64,000 nt of DNA, taken from positions 62,001-126,000 of the forward strand of contig DAIQNR010000005.1 in NCBI GenBank assembly GCA_036788295.1. The letters run 5' to 3'. How positions within the stretch are numbered: position 1 is the stretch's first letter; each line of letters opens with the position of its first letter. The DNA is from JAHQVK01 sp036788295 (GTDB lineage Bacteria > Myxococcota > Kuafuiibacteriia > Kuafuiibacteriales > Kuafuiibacteriaceae). The notes under the pieces are model-generated. The model was given only the letters and a program-made list of their open reading frames with translations, was not told the origin of the DNA and did not search any database. The translations under genes were made by a program, and so were the position numbers. Positions 16,383 through 25,128 of the stretch are shown piece after piece.

Positions 16383-17645
16383 ATGGTTCGGTTGCGTCTG
16401 CTCCCCTTGCTCTTGCTCGTCGCCTGTGACGGCGGGAGCCAGGCCCCATCGTCCGTGGTCGACGCGGGGAGCGGACCCCTCATCTGCCAATCGACCGCCG
16501 ACTGCCAGGGCACGGGCGTGTGCGTCGGCGGGCTGTGCGAGGCGGTGGACACCTGCGAGGACGACTCGGACTGCGCCGCCGCCGGGCTCGTCTGCCACCG
16601 GCAGCGGCTGTTCTGCGTCGAGTGCGACGGCCGCCCCGGGCAGTGCGCCGAGGGCCAGACCTGCCAGTTCGACTTCACCTGCGTGGCGACCGAGCCGCCC
16701 ACCGACCCCAGCGACGGCTGCTCGGACCCATGCGCCGACCGGGCCGCTTGCGCTCCGGACCGGGTGTGCCGAAACGGGACCTGCTGCCCGCCGCCGTCCC
16801 GGTGCGCGAGCCCGGAGGACTGCCCCGAGTCGTCGCCGGAGTGCAACGGCGCCACCGGGCAGTGCTTCGGAGGCTCCGGGTGCTTTCAGGACGACGACTG
16901 CGAGACGGAGCCAGGCTGCGCCGGTGACGGCTGCTTCTGCGACATCCAAGGGGCACCGCCCGGCACCTGCCGGGTGCGACCCAACGCGTGCGACGATGAC
17001 ATGGACTGCTGGGACAACGGCAGCTTCGCCCGCCGCTACTGCGCACTGAGCGCCCAGCCTCGCCGCTGCCTCGCCGCCCCTCCGTGCACCCGCGACCTCG
17101 ACTGCGCGAACCTGGGGCTCATCTGCGACCTCACCCCGGGCAGCCCGAGCGAGGGCTTCTGCCAAAACGGGCGGGCCTGCACCGGCCCGAGCGACTGCGA
17201 GCCGGCCCAAGTATGCGTCGGGGGTCGGTGCGCGGGGGCCAACTGCGTGAACCAGCCGTCGCTGTGCGCCGCGGGCGAGACCTGCGACCCGAGCACGGGG
17301 CAGTGCGTGCCCGCCCAGTCGAGCGGCTGCACCCGAAACGAAGACTGTCCGCAAGGACAGTTTTGCAACGTCCAGGTCAACCCTCCGGCGTGCCAGCCCG
17401 GGTGCCGCAGCAACGCCGACTGCCCGCCGAACGGACGGTGCAACGCGATGAACCAGTGCGAGTTCCCGAGCAATTCGATCTGCGGACCGTGCACCACGGA
17501 CAGCGACTGCCCGGGCGGCACCCAGTGCCAAGGGATCGACTCCCTGGGCCTCACGTTCTGCCTTCAGCCCTGTCTGCTGAACCTCACTCGGTGCAGCCTC
17601 CCGGGGGCCACCTGCGCGCTCCTGTACTGCACCTGCCCGTTTTGA
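16383..17645 (+). CDS. Cysteine-rich lipoprotein with Dickkopf-like repeats
   Basis: A 420 aa secreted protein. The N-terminal MVRLRLLPLLLLVAC is a lipoprotein signal peptide with a lipobox Cys at 15. The rest contains many repeats of the type C-x-x-x-x-D-C-x(4-8)-C-x3-x-C, for example STADCQGTGVCVGGLC, NEDCPQGQFC and SNADCPPNGRC. These resemble the Dickkopf N-terminal Cys-rich domain and are probably disulphide-bonded. Such proteins are abundant in Myxococcota and relatives and are usually exported to the outer surface. No enzymatic motif was seen. Confidence 0.85.
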   Translation: MVRLRLLPLLLLVACDGGSQAPSSVVDAGSGPLICQSTADCQGTGVCVGGLCEAVDTCEDDSDCAAAGLVCHRQRLFCVECDGRPGQCAEGQTCQFDFTCVATEPPTDPSDGCSDPCADRAACAPDRVCRNGTCCPPPSRCASPEDCPESSPECNGATGQCFGGSGCFQDDDCETEPGCAGDGCFCDIQGAPPGTCRVRPNACDDDMDCWDNGSFARRYCALSAQPRRCLAAPPCTRDLDCANLGLICDLTPGSPSEGFCQNGRACTGPSDCEPAQVCVGGRCAGANCVNQPSLCAAGETCDPSTGQCVPAQSSGCTRNEDCPQGQFCNVQVNPPACQPGCRSNADCPPNGRCNAMNQCEFPSNSICGPCTTDSDCPGGTQCQGIDSLGLTFCLQPCLLNLTRCSLPGATCALLYCTCPF

Positions 17646-17647
17646 CG

Positions 17648-18271
17648 ATGGCCGGCGAACCGCCCTCGGCCCCCGATCCACACGGCGCAGGTCCCCGGGA
17701 GAGACCGGCGGACGCGGCGCCGAGCGCCCCGATCCCGTCCGCGGAGAGCACCGCCCACGACACCATCGCCGAGGCGAAACGAGCTCGGCGATGGAGCCGC
17801 GGGGCCGGGGAGGACGAGCGACCCGAGCCGGAGCCGGCCCCATCCGAGGAAAACCCACCGGAAGCGAACCCACGCCCGATCCCGCAGGCGCGCTTGCCGA
17901 GGGCGCGCCTCTCGCAGCTGCATCTCTTCGAGGCGAGCCTGCGCCGCCCGTCCCGGCGTCCGGAGCCGCCCTCACCAGGGGGAATCGAGCTTCAGTTCGT
18001 TCGGTCGCTCGACCGGAGCCAGCGGTCCGAGCGCGTGGGTTCGTGCGGGGTACGGGTGACTGGCCGAGCCCACGGGACCGACGCCCGCGGTCGGCGAGCG
18101 ACGCTAGGGGTTGGAATCGATGGCCTCGGATATTCGGTCCCGATCGGCGCCGGCTTCACCCCGAGACAGAGCCTCGATGCCCTCGCCCTTCGCCTCGACG
18201 CGAAGTTCCTGGTCGAGGTCGAGGAAGAAGGGCCGCTCGCCGCGTCGCTTCGCGTGAACGGGCCCCGCTGA
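17648..18271 (+). CDS. Hypothetical protein with a proline-rich N-terminal half
   Basis: Possible 207 aa protein starting at an ATG 2 bases after the preceding stop. The first two thirds are Pro/Glu/Arg-rich and likely disordered. The last 60 residues (GLGYSVPIGAGFTPRQSLDA and DAKFLVEVEEEGP) look more like a folded domain, and their codons strongly favour G/C at position 3 as in neighbouring genes. Another open plus-strand frame (17791-18432) overlaps it but gives an Arg-rich product. No signal peptide or known domain was recognised, so coding status is uncertain. Confidence 0.45.
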   Translation: MAGEPPSAPDPHGAGPRERPADAAPSAPIPSAESTAHDTIAEAKRARRWSRGAGEDERPEPEPAPSEENPPEANPRPIPQARLPRARLSQLHLFEASLRRPSRRPEPPSPGGIELQFVRSLDRSQRSERVGSCGVRVTGRAHGTDARGRRATLGVGIDGLGYSVPIGAGFTPRQSLDALALRLDAKFLVEVEEEGPLAASLRVNGPR

Positions 18272-18473
18272 GCCTGCGCCCGGCGACGAATTCGCAAGCG
18301 GAGCGCGCACGGAGGCGCAGGCGACGGAAGCCCGGTCGCGTCCGGCTCCGCCGGCGCGGGGACCGGGAGAATTCGAGCGAAAGAGCGCTCTCGTCGAGGG
18401 GCCGCGTTGACATCGATCCATGGCATCTCTAGTTTTTTGGTGTCCCCCACCATCGAGGCAAGAGAGGTTACGG

Positions 18474-19430
18474 ATGGCTACCAAGTCCAAGAAGATCGCG
18501 CCGGCTCCGAAGGCCGCCGCCAAGCCACGGGCGGCGCCCTCGACCGGGGCGACGACGAGCAGGCCCCTGGCGCAGCCGCGGAGAGAGGCCTCCCCGGTGA
18601 AGGTTGCGGCGAAGAAGTCACCGGCTCCTTCGCCGAAAAGCTCGCAGAAGAGCCCTCTTTCGCTCTCGGGGCCCAAAACGGCCGGGGGGGCGGCAAAACC
18701 AGGGAAGGAGGAGGAAACGCCGCGGGCGACTCGAAGGCCGTTCGCCGGCAAGACGACGCCGGCCGAGCCCGCTCCGAAAGAGGCGACGCCCAAAAGAGCC
18801 GCCCCGAAGGAGTTGCCCCCGAAGAGAGCCGGCGCCAAGAAGGCGAGCGTGAGGGGGGCCTCCCTGGAAGCGGCGGCGCCGAAGAAGAGCGCCGCCAAGA
18901 AGGTTCTCCCCGAGAAAACGACCGCGAAGAAGGTGGCATCCGCCGCGCCGAAGCCGATCGTCGAGAAGCGGGCCCCGGCCAAGAAGGTCCTTCCCGAGAA
19001 AACGACCGCGAAGAAGGTGGCATCCGCCGCGCCGAAGCCGATCGTCGAGAAGCGGGCCCCGGCCAAGAAGACCGCCGGGACCGCCAAGGAGGCAGCGAAC
19101 GGCTCCCTCCCCGCGCGACAGAAGGTCGCCGAACACGCCGCCGCAGCGGGGACGAAGAAGGCCGCCGGGCCGAAGAAGGCCGCCGGGCCGAAGAAGACCG
19201 CCGAGCCGAAGAAGACCGCCGAGCCGAAGAAGACCGCCGGGCCGAAGAAGACCGCGGGGACGAAGAAGGCGGCAGCCGAAACGGCCGGCGCGAAGAAGGC
19301 GGCCAACGACCGGTCGCGCCCGGTTTTGCCGGCGCGGGCGTCGGAGGACCGAACCGCCAGGGCCGCACCGCGCGGGAAGAAGAGCCGGGCCGGGGCGAAG
19401 GCGCCGGTGGAACTGTCCGCAGGCCTGTGA
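18474..19430 (+). CDS. Lys/Ala/Pro-rich basic protein, histone H1-like
   Basis: A 318 aa, highly basic, low-complexity protein built from Lys-Lys-Ala, Ala-Pro-Lys and similar units such as GPKKTAEPKKTAEPKKTAG. It starts at the ATG at 18474 behind AGAGAGG. It contains an 84-base tandem duplication (18897-19064). The composition matches the DNA-binding tails of bacterial H1-like proteins, so nucleoid or RNA binding is a reasonable guess. No folded domain is visible. The last bases overlap the start of rqcH (GTGA), so the two are translationally coupled. Long frames on other strands here are shadows created by the repetitive composition. Confidence 0.65.
   Translation: MATKSKKIAPAPKAAAKPRAAPSTGATTSRPLAQPRREASPVKVAAKKSPAPSPKSSQKSPLSLSGPKTAGGAAKPGKEEETPRATRRPFAGKTTPAEPAPKEATPKRAAPKELPPKRAGAKKASVRGASLEAAAPKKSAAKKVLPEKTTAKKVASAAPKPIVEKRAPAKKVLPEKTTAKKVASAAPKPIVEKRAPAKKTAGTAKEAANGSLPARQKVAEHAAAAGTKKAAGPKKAAGPKKTAEPKKTAEPKKTAGPKKTAGTKKAAAETAGAKKAANDRSRPVLPARASEDRTARAAPRGKKSRAGAKAPVELSAGL
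18897..19064 (+). repeat. Two tandem 84-base units
   Basis: 18897-18980 and 18981-19064 differ at only two positions near their start (GTTCTC against GTCCTT). Each encodes 28 residues beginning KKVLPEKTTAKKV and ending VEKRAPA. The unit is a whole number of codons, so copy number can change without a frameshift. Confidence 0.9.
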
Positions 19431-20770
19431 CCCTTCCCCCCGCCGAGGCGCTTCGAACGCTCGTGGACGAGCTCGCGCCGCTGTCCGGGGCCCGGCTGCA
19501 GCGGCTCGATGTCGTCGATGACCGCGAGCTGGTGTTCGAGCTGCGGGTGCCCGGCGGGACGGTCCGGCTCTTGGTCTGCGCCCGTCCGAGCGAAGCCCGG
19601 GTTCACCTCGTCTCCGCTCGGCCACCGCGGATGATTCCCCATGGTCCGCTGCAGGCCTTCCTGCGCACCCGGCTCGTCGGGCAGCGCCTGGCTCGCCTCG
19701 GTCTGGACCACCGAACGCTCGTGCTCGTGTTCGAGGCCGACACCCTGGGTCTCGACCTGCGGGGAGGAAAGCGGGCCTTGTCGGTCCAGCGCGGAGGAGA
19801 ATTGCCTCCAGCGGCCACGCCTTGGGAGTCCTTGCCCCGGTTCTCGGCCGCCCTCGCCGAAGAGACCCCGGCCGAGGACGCGTCGGCCCGTCGGGACAAC
19901 CGGCTTCGGGACGCGCTCCACCGCAGCCTCGGCGCCGAGCGGCGAAAGCTCGAGCGGCTCGGCAAGAACCTCGAGCGCGATCTCGACCGGCTCAGCGCCT
20001 ATGCCGCCGAGCGGGGTCGGGGCGAGCTGCTGAAGACGGTGATGCACCAAGTGAAGCGGGGCGACGGCTCGGTGTCGGCGCGGGACTTCCTGACCGGCGA
20101 GGAGGTGGTCATCACCCTCGATCCCCGAAAGAGCGCGAAGGCCAACCTGCAGCGCCTGTTCGATCGAGCGAAGAAGGCCGACCGTGGTCGGCCCCGGGTG
20201 GAGGCCAGGCTCGAGGCGGTGTGGGAGCGGCTCGAGGCGATCGACGCCGCGACCACCGGCGCGAAGACGGCGCAGGGGGAAGACCTCGTGGCCCTGGCCG
20301 AACGGGCTGGGGTTTCGCTCGAGGGCTTCGGCTCGGTGGTCGGAGGCACCGCTCAGGGGCAGAACCAGCGGCCGATCGACCGCTTCGCCCGCCGGTTCAC
20401 CGCTGTCGACGGCACCGAGATCTTCGTCGGCCGAGGCGCGAGCGAGAACGACCGGCTCACGTTTGGCTTCGGCCGGGGATCCGACCTGTGGCTTCACGCC
20501 CGGGGCAGCCCCGGTGCCCACGTCCTGCTTCGGCCCAAACCAGGCAGCTCCGCATCGCAGGAGGCCCTGCTCGACGCGGCCCACCTCGCCGTGCACAACT
20601 CGCCCCAGCGCGGCGAAGAGAAGGCCGAGGTGCTCGTGGCCGAGCGCCGCCATGTCAAGAAGACGAAAGGCGCGCCGCCCGGCCTGGTCGGGGTCGCAGA
20701 GAGCCGGACCGTGCTCGTTCGGATGGAGCCGGAGCGCATCGCCCGCTTGTACGGTCAGGGCCCGCCATGA
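19427..20770 (+). CDS. rqcH: RqcH/NFACT family protein (Rqc2 homologue)
   Basis: NFACT proteins bind stalled 50S subunits and, as bacterial RqcH, add C-terminal alanine tails that mark incomplete proteins for degradation. The protein is 447 aa from the GTG at 19427. It has an N-terminal NFACT-N domain (to about 170), helical central segments (SAYAAERGRGELLKT, ITLDPRKSAKANLQRLFDRAKKA) and the NFACT-R domain (IFVGRGASENDRLTF, then DLWLHARGSPGAHVLL). It is shorter than Bacillus RqcH (about 570 aa). The usual Asp-Arg pair in NFACT-N appears as DHR (GLDHRTLVL), so activity is not certain. Confidence 0.88.
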   Translation: MTLPPAEALRTLVDELAPLSGARLQRLDVVDDRELVFELRVPGGTVRLLVCARPSEARVHLVSARPPRMIPHGPLQAFLRTRLVGQRLARLGLDHRTLVLVFEADTLGLDLRGGKRALSVQRGGELPPAATPWESLPRFSAALAEETPAEDASARRDNRLRDALHRSLGAERRKLERLGKNLERDLDRLSAYAAERGRGELLKTVMHQVKRGDGSVSARDFLTGEEVVITLDPRKSAKANLQRLFDRAKKADRGRPRVEARLEAVWERLEAIDAATTGAKTAQGEDLVALAERAGVSLEGFGSVVGGTAQGQNQRPIDRFARRFTAVDGTEIFVGRGASENDRLTFGFGRGSDLWLHARGSPGAHVLLRPKPGSSASQEALLDAAHLAVHNSPQRGEEKAEVLVAERRHVKKTKGAPPGLVGVAESRTVLVRMEPERIARLYGQGPP

Positions 20771-20782
20771 CCGGATAGGACC

Positions 20783-21400
20783 GTGGAAGAGGTCCTCGCT
20801 TTTCTCCGGGACAGCCCCACCGAGCTCGCGCTGGTCCTCGTTTTCAGCGCGGCCGCGCTCGAGTACCTGCTCCCCCCGCTGCCCGCCGACTCGGTCGTGC
20901 TCGCCTCCTCGCTGCTCGTGGTCGCCGGCTCGGTGTCGTTCCCGGTGATCTACGTCGTGGTCGTCGCCGGCGGCGCCGCCGGCGCCTTCGCCCACTACCA
21001 GATCGGCCGGCTCGCGCTCGACGGGCAAGGCAGATTGCGGGTGGCCCGCGGGCTCGAGCGATGGATCGGCGCCGACGCCCTGCCCCGCTTCGTCGCCGCC
21101 TTTCGCCGGTACGGCTACTGGGTGCTGGTCCTCAACCGGGCCTTCCCGGGGGTGCGGGCGGTCACCTTTCTCGCCGCCGGCGCCGCTCGGCTCCCGCTCG
21201 GGGCGACGATGCTCGCCGGGCTGGTCTCGAACCTGGCCTGGAGCCTCTTTCTCCTCGGGGTGGGCGTGCAGGTCGGCTCGGAGTGGGAGCTCATCGAGCG
21301 GACCTTTCTCGAGTACCAGCGCTGGGTCTTCGCCGCCGGCGGAGGTGGGCTCGTCCTGTTCCTCGCGGTGCAGCTGTGGCAGAGGCTACGCCGTGCGTAG
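20783..21400 (+). CDS. DedA family (VTT domain) membrane protein
   Basis: Inner-membrane protein of 205 aa with several hydrophobic segments (about 15-35, 42-65, 130-165, 180-200). It carries the DedA signature region FRRYGYWVLVLNRAFPGVRAV, where FxRxxP-like residues lie in the re-entrant part. Family members move or flip lipids such as undecaprenyl phosphate. The GTG start at 20783 follows AGGA. The next gene's GTG overlaps its stop. Confidence 0.85.
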   Translation: MEEVLAFLRDSPTELALVLVFSAAALEYLLPPLPADSVVLASSLLVVAGSVSFPVIYVVVVAGGAAGAFAHYQIGRLALDGQGRLRVARGLERWIGADALPRFVAAFRRYGYWVLVLNRAFPGVRAVTFLAAGAARLPLGATMLAGLVSNLAWSLFLLGVGVQVGSEWELIERTFLEYQRWVFAAGGGGLVLFLAVQLWQRLRRA

Positions 21401-22826
21401 CTGGGTCGCCCTCCTCACCGCCCTGTCTGCCGCTCCGTTGCTCGCCGGCGCGAGCCCGAGCGAAGAGGCTTGGTTCGGCATCCACTTTCACGGCCAGAAG
21501 GTCGGCCACGTCCGGGCCCACGACCGCGAGAGCAAGCTGTCCGGCGCTGACGCGGTGCACGTCGAGCGGTGGTCGCTCATCACCGTGCGCCGCCGGGACG
21601 AGGAGATCCGGATGGAGCACCGGCTCGATGCCTGGTTCTCCCCGGACGGCACCCCGCTTCGCTACAAGATCCACCGGCAAGAGGGCGCCGAGACCAGGGA
21701 CGGCGAGGGCTGGCGCGACGGGGACCGGTTCTTCGTCCGCCAGACCATCGGCGGCAGGGCGAAGACCCGTGAGTACCCCATCGAAGGCCTGCGGCTCGCC
21801 TCGAGCCTCGAGTGGCTCCACCTTCGGGACCCCAAAGCCGGCGCCGTCGTCCGAGGCCAGGCCCTCGACGAGTCCGAAGGCGACGTGCAGCCGTTTTCGC
21901 TCGAGGTCGGCCCGCTCGAGGGCGGCCGCCACACCGTGAAGGAGAAGATGGGCGGCATCGAGAGCCGGCTCGTCGTGGAGCCGAAGGTGGGCGTGGTCGA
22001 GAGCGAGCTGCTCGGGGCCGGCATCACCGTCCGGCGGACCAGCCGGGCGGAGGCGGTCCGGCTCGACGCCACCGTGGACATCTTCAGCGCGGCCATGTTC
22101 CCGGTGAAGGCGGTCTTGCCCGAGCGGGCCGGGATCGAGACCCTGACCGTGGTGTTCTCCTCCGAGACCCGGCCCGTCCCCAAGGTCCCGAGCTTTCCTC
22201 GCCAAGCGGTGCGGGCGACCAGCGACGGCCGGGTGGAGGTCGAGATCACCGCCCCGGGAACGCCCCGCCGCGGCGCGAAGCTCCCCCTTCGCGGCGCGAA
22301 GCTCGCTCCGTACCTCGGGGCGACCGACTACGAGGACCTCGAGGACGAACGCCTGGTCGCCGCCGCCCAAAAGGCGGTGGCCGGCGCCACCGACGCTTGG
22401 ACCGCCGCCCGGCGGCTGAACCGCTTCGTCCACCTTCACCTCGAGGAGAAATCGCTGGCCCGGGCCTTCGCCTCGGCCACCGAGGCGTTCGTCGAGAAGG
22501 CGGGCGACTGCACGGAGCACTCGGTGCTGTTTTCGGCGCTCGCCAAGATCGTGGGCCTGCCCACGAAGCTCGTGACCGGCCTCGTGTACGTGGGAGGCGC
22601 CCGCCCCGCGTTCGGGTACCACGAGTGGGTGGAGGTCTGGCTCGGCGACCGCTGGCACCCGATGGACCCCACCTTCGGCCAGGACGTCGCCGACGCGACC
22701 CACATCAAGTTCAGCGAAGGCCTGTCCGACCCTGCCGGTCTTCGCGAAGCCGGTCTCGCCGCGGCCAGCCTCATCGGGGATCTCGAGCTGACGGTGGTCG
22801 GCTGGGAACCGAACGGGAAGCGCTGA
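21393..22826 (+). CDS. Secreted transglutaminase-like protein
   Basis: A 477 aa protein with an N-terminal signal peptide (VRSWVALLTALSAAPLLAGA) and a long beta-rich N-terminal region. A transglutaminase-like domain follows (about 330-450) with the catalytic triad visible: Cys in KAGDCTEHSVLF, His in GYHEWVEVWL and Asp in HPMDPTFGQ. Such bacterial enzymes act as periplasmic peptidases or amide-bond transferases. Its GTG overlaps the DedA stop by 8 bases. Target unknown. Confidence 0.85.
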   Translation: MRSWVALLTALSAAPLLAGASPSEEAWFGIHFHGQKVGHVRAHDRESKLSGADAVHVERWSLITVRRRDEEIRMEHRLDAWFSPDGTPLRYKIHRQEGAETRDGEGWRDGDRFFVRQTIGGRAKTREYPIEGLRLASSLEWLHLRDPKAGAVVRGQALDESEGDVQPFSLEVGPLEGGRHTVKEKMGGIESRLVVEPKVGVVESELLGAGITVRRTSRAEAVRLDATVDIFSAAMFPVKAVLPERAGIETLTVVFSSETRPVPKVPSFPRQAVRATSDGRVEVEITAPGTPRRGAKLPLRGAKLAPYLGATDYEDLEDERLVAAAQKAVAGATDAWTAARRLNRFVHLHLEEKSLARAFASATEAFVEKAGDCTEHSVLFSALAKIVGLPTKLVTGLVYVGGARPAFGYHEWVEVWLGDRWHPMDPTFGQDVADATHIKFSEGLSDPAGLREAGLAAASLIGDLELTVVGWEPNGKR

Positions 22827-22877
22827 GCGGGACGAAGAGCGGGAATCGGCGGCCCAAAGCTCGGTCGAGACGGTTCT

Positions 22878-23552
22878 TTGGCGGGCCCTGAGGTGCTGCA
22901 CACCAGCTTCATCGTCCTGACCGGTGGCGGCCGGGCCCAACTGTTTTTCCTCCTTCGAGCGGTGCTCACCGACCGCTGGGTGGCGAGCTACCAAGTCGGC
23001 TTCGGTCCCCTGCTGCTCCGGGCGGCCTCCGTGTTCGCTCCGCTCCCCCCTCTCTCGGCGATCGAGAAGCTCGGGATCCACCTCGAGCGCTGCGTCGTCC
23101 CGGAGGTCGAGCGAGCCGCCTTGGCGCGCCGCTTTCGGGCCGAGCTGGTGCGGCGGGAGGGCCCCATCGAGGCCGAGGCGCTCGACGCGGCCAGCCCTAC
23201 CGTCTTCGACCTCTCGGTTCGGCTCCACACCCCGTCGAGCGCCCCGCCGGGCCTGGCCGCCCGCATGGCCCAGGCCGGCGTGGCCGAACTCCCGATCGAC
23301 ACCCCCCCAGAGCCCCTGTCGGCCCGCCTGTGGCTCCACCTGCACGACCCGGAGGGGCGCCGGCTGCTCGCCGAACCGGCCGTCGCCGCCAACGCCGCCG
23401 ATCTCGACCACCCGATCGCCCTCGAGCTGCGGACGGAGCCCGCCCTTCGGTGGGTGTTCGAGCGCTGGCTCGTGGACCTCGAGGGTCGAAACCCCGACAT
23501 CCGGGTCGTGGACCTCGGCGAGCCGCTCGCCCACGCGAAGACGCGCCGCTGA
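22878..23552 (+). CDS. Hypothetical protein
   Basis: A 224 aa protein of unknown function, probably starting at the TTG at 22878 (MAGPEVLHTSF) or at the GTG at 22893. It has no signal peptide or membrane segment, but the hydrophobic FIVLTGGGRAQLFFLL start is followed by alternating alpha/beta-like sequence. Codon bias matches neighbouring genes. No motif was recognised. The 190 bases after it hold no gene, only GC-rich short repeats of GACCGGCGC. Confidence 0.6.
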   Translation: MAGPEVLHTSFIVLTGGGRAQLFFLLRAVLTDRWVASYQVGFGPLLLRAASVFAPLPPLSAIEKLGIHLERCVVPEVERAALARRFRAELVRREGPIEAEALDAASPTVFDLSVRLHTPSSAPPGLAARMAQAGVAELPIDTPPEPLSARLWLHLHDPEGRRLLAEPAVAANAADLDHPIALELRTEPALRWVFERWLVDLEGRNPDIRVVDLGEPLAHAKTRR

Positions 23553-23744
23553 ACCCTGACGACCTCACCGCTGCGTACCCAACGTCGTGATCCGAGCCGA
23601 TGCCCCCAGCGCGCTTCGCCGACCGGCGCTTCGAGCGAGCGTCGGCCGCTGACCGGCGCCCGTTCGGCGCGCTCCTCGACTGCAGCGGAAGGTGCTGAGC
23701 CAGCCCGACCAACCGATGGCACCGATTCGGCCCTCCCTTCCACT

Positions 23745-25118
23745 TTGCCCCTCGTGATCCTGGGCTTCATCACCGTCTACGTCGCCCTTCAGCTCGCGGT
23801 CGGGGTCTTCGTGGCTCGCCGGGTGAAGACGGACGAGGACTACCTCGTCGCTGGTCGCAGCCTCGGACCGGCGCTCACCACCGCCACGATGTTCGCGACC
23901 TGGTTCGGAGCCGAGACCTGCGTAGGCGCGGCCGGCCGGGCCTACGAGCATGGGCTCTTCGGGATCTCGGCCGACCCGTTCGGCTACGGGCTGTGCCTGA
24001 TCCTGTTCGGCCTCGTGCTCGCCCGCCCCCTCCACCGGGCCGGAGCCACCACCATCGCCGACCTGTTCTCGGCCCGCTTTGGCACCGGCATCGCCCGGGC
24101 GGTGGCCCTGCTCATGATCCCGGGCTCGGTGCTGTGGGCCGCGGCCCAGATCCGCGCCTTCGGGACCGTGGTCGCGAGCGCCACCGACCTCGTGGGGGTC
24201 GACGAGGCGCTGCTGCTCGCCGCTGGCGTCGTGATCCTCTACACCTCGCTCGGCGGCCTTCTCGCCGACGCCTACACCGATCTCTTGCAGGGCGGGGTGC
24301 TGCTCGCCGCGCTCGCCGCGCTCGCCATCGCCGTCTTCGCCACGCCCGAGGCCCGGATCCTGCTCGCCGACTCGGTGCTCAGGCCCCCGGACGGCCCGCC
24401 GCCGAGCTGGATGGTCCGCATCGACGCCTTCGCCGTCCCGATCCTCGGCTCCCTGTTCGCCCAGGAGCTCGCCGCCCGCGCCGCCGCCGCCCGCTCCGCC
24501 GGGCTCGCCCGAAACGCCGCCCTTGGAGCCGGCGGACTGTACCTCGTCGCCGGGTCCATCCCCGTCCTCCTAGGGCTCGTGGCCCGGGCGCAGCTCCCGG
24601 GCCTCGAGCTGCCCGAGGGCGCGGTGGCCGTGCTCGCCGAGCGGTACCTCGGCCCGCTCGGCCAAGGGATCCTGGTCGGCGCCCTGGTCTCGGCCATCCT
24701 GTCCACCATCGACAGCGCCCTGCTCGCCGCGTCCGGCCTGCTCACTCAGAACCTGCTCCCGGTCGTGCTGAAGAACCCGGAGCGGCACCGGCTGCGCGCC
24801 GCTCGGATCGGCGTGGTCGGGCTCGGGGCGCTCGCTTTCCTGCTCGCTCGGAGCGCCGACACGGTCCACGGCCTCGTCGAAGAGGCGAGCGCGTTCGGCA
24901 GCGCCGGTTTTGTCGTCGCCGGCCTGTGGATGCTCGCCGGAGGTCGGGGCGGCCCGCTCGCGGCCGGGCTCTCGCTCGCGGGCGGCGCCATCGGCTACGT
25001 CGTGTCCGCCCACGGGCTCGAGCTCGAGGCCGCCTTTCTCGGCTCGCTCGCCTGCGCCGCTCTCGGCTTTGGCCTGGGCCTCGCCATCGAGGTCCTCTCG
25101 CCCCCGAGCCCGTGCTAA
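23745..25118 (+). CDS. Sodium/solute symporter (SSS family)
   Basis: An inner-membrane transporter of 457 aa with about 12-13 hydrophobic segments. Supporting stretches are DEDYLVAGRSLGPALTTATMFATWFGAET near the N-terminus, TSLGGLLADAYTDLLQGGVL in the middle and VSAILSTIDSALLAASGLLTQN towards the end, all typical of LeuT-fold SSS transporters that couple uptake to sodium. The start is a TTG at 23745 or the GTG at 23754. Substrate is not predictable. It ends 10 bases before the prepilin peptidase gene. Confidence 0.9.
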   Translation: MPLVILGFITVYVALQLAVGVFVARRVKTDEDYLVAGRSLGPALTTATMFATWFGAETCVGAAGRAYEHGLFGISADPFGYGLCLILFGLVLARPLHRAGATTIADLFSARFGTGIARAVALLMIPGSVLWAAAQIRAFGTVVASATDLVGVDEALLLAAGVVILYTSLGGLLADAYTDLLQGGVLLAALAALAIAVFATPEARILLADSVLRPPDGPPPSWMVRIDAFAVPILGSLFAQELAARAAAARSAGLARNAALGAGGLYLVAGSIPVLLGLVARAQLPGLELPEGAVAVLAERYLGPLGQGILVGALVSAILSTIDSALLAASGLLTQNLLPVVLKNPERHRLRAARIGVVGLGALAFLLARSADTVHGLVEEASAFGSAGFVVAGLWMLAGGRGGPLAAGLSLAGGAIGYVVSAHGLELEAAFLGSLACAALGFGLGLAIEVLSPPSPC

Positions 25119-25128
25119 GTCCGATCGG

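Noticed and set aside
15654..17975. Minus-strand frame of 773 codons opposite comF and the Cys-rich lipoprotein
   Set aside because: It has no recognisable domain, is biased to Arg/Gly/Val as expected of GC-rich shadows, and overlaps clear genes.
18104..21028. Minus-strand frame of 974 codons opposite rqcH and the Lys-rich gene
   Set aside because: Its composition reflects the complement of Lys/Ala repeats (Phe/Ala runs). It contradicts the well-supported plus-strand genes.
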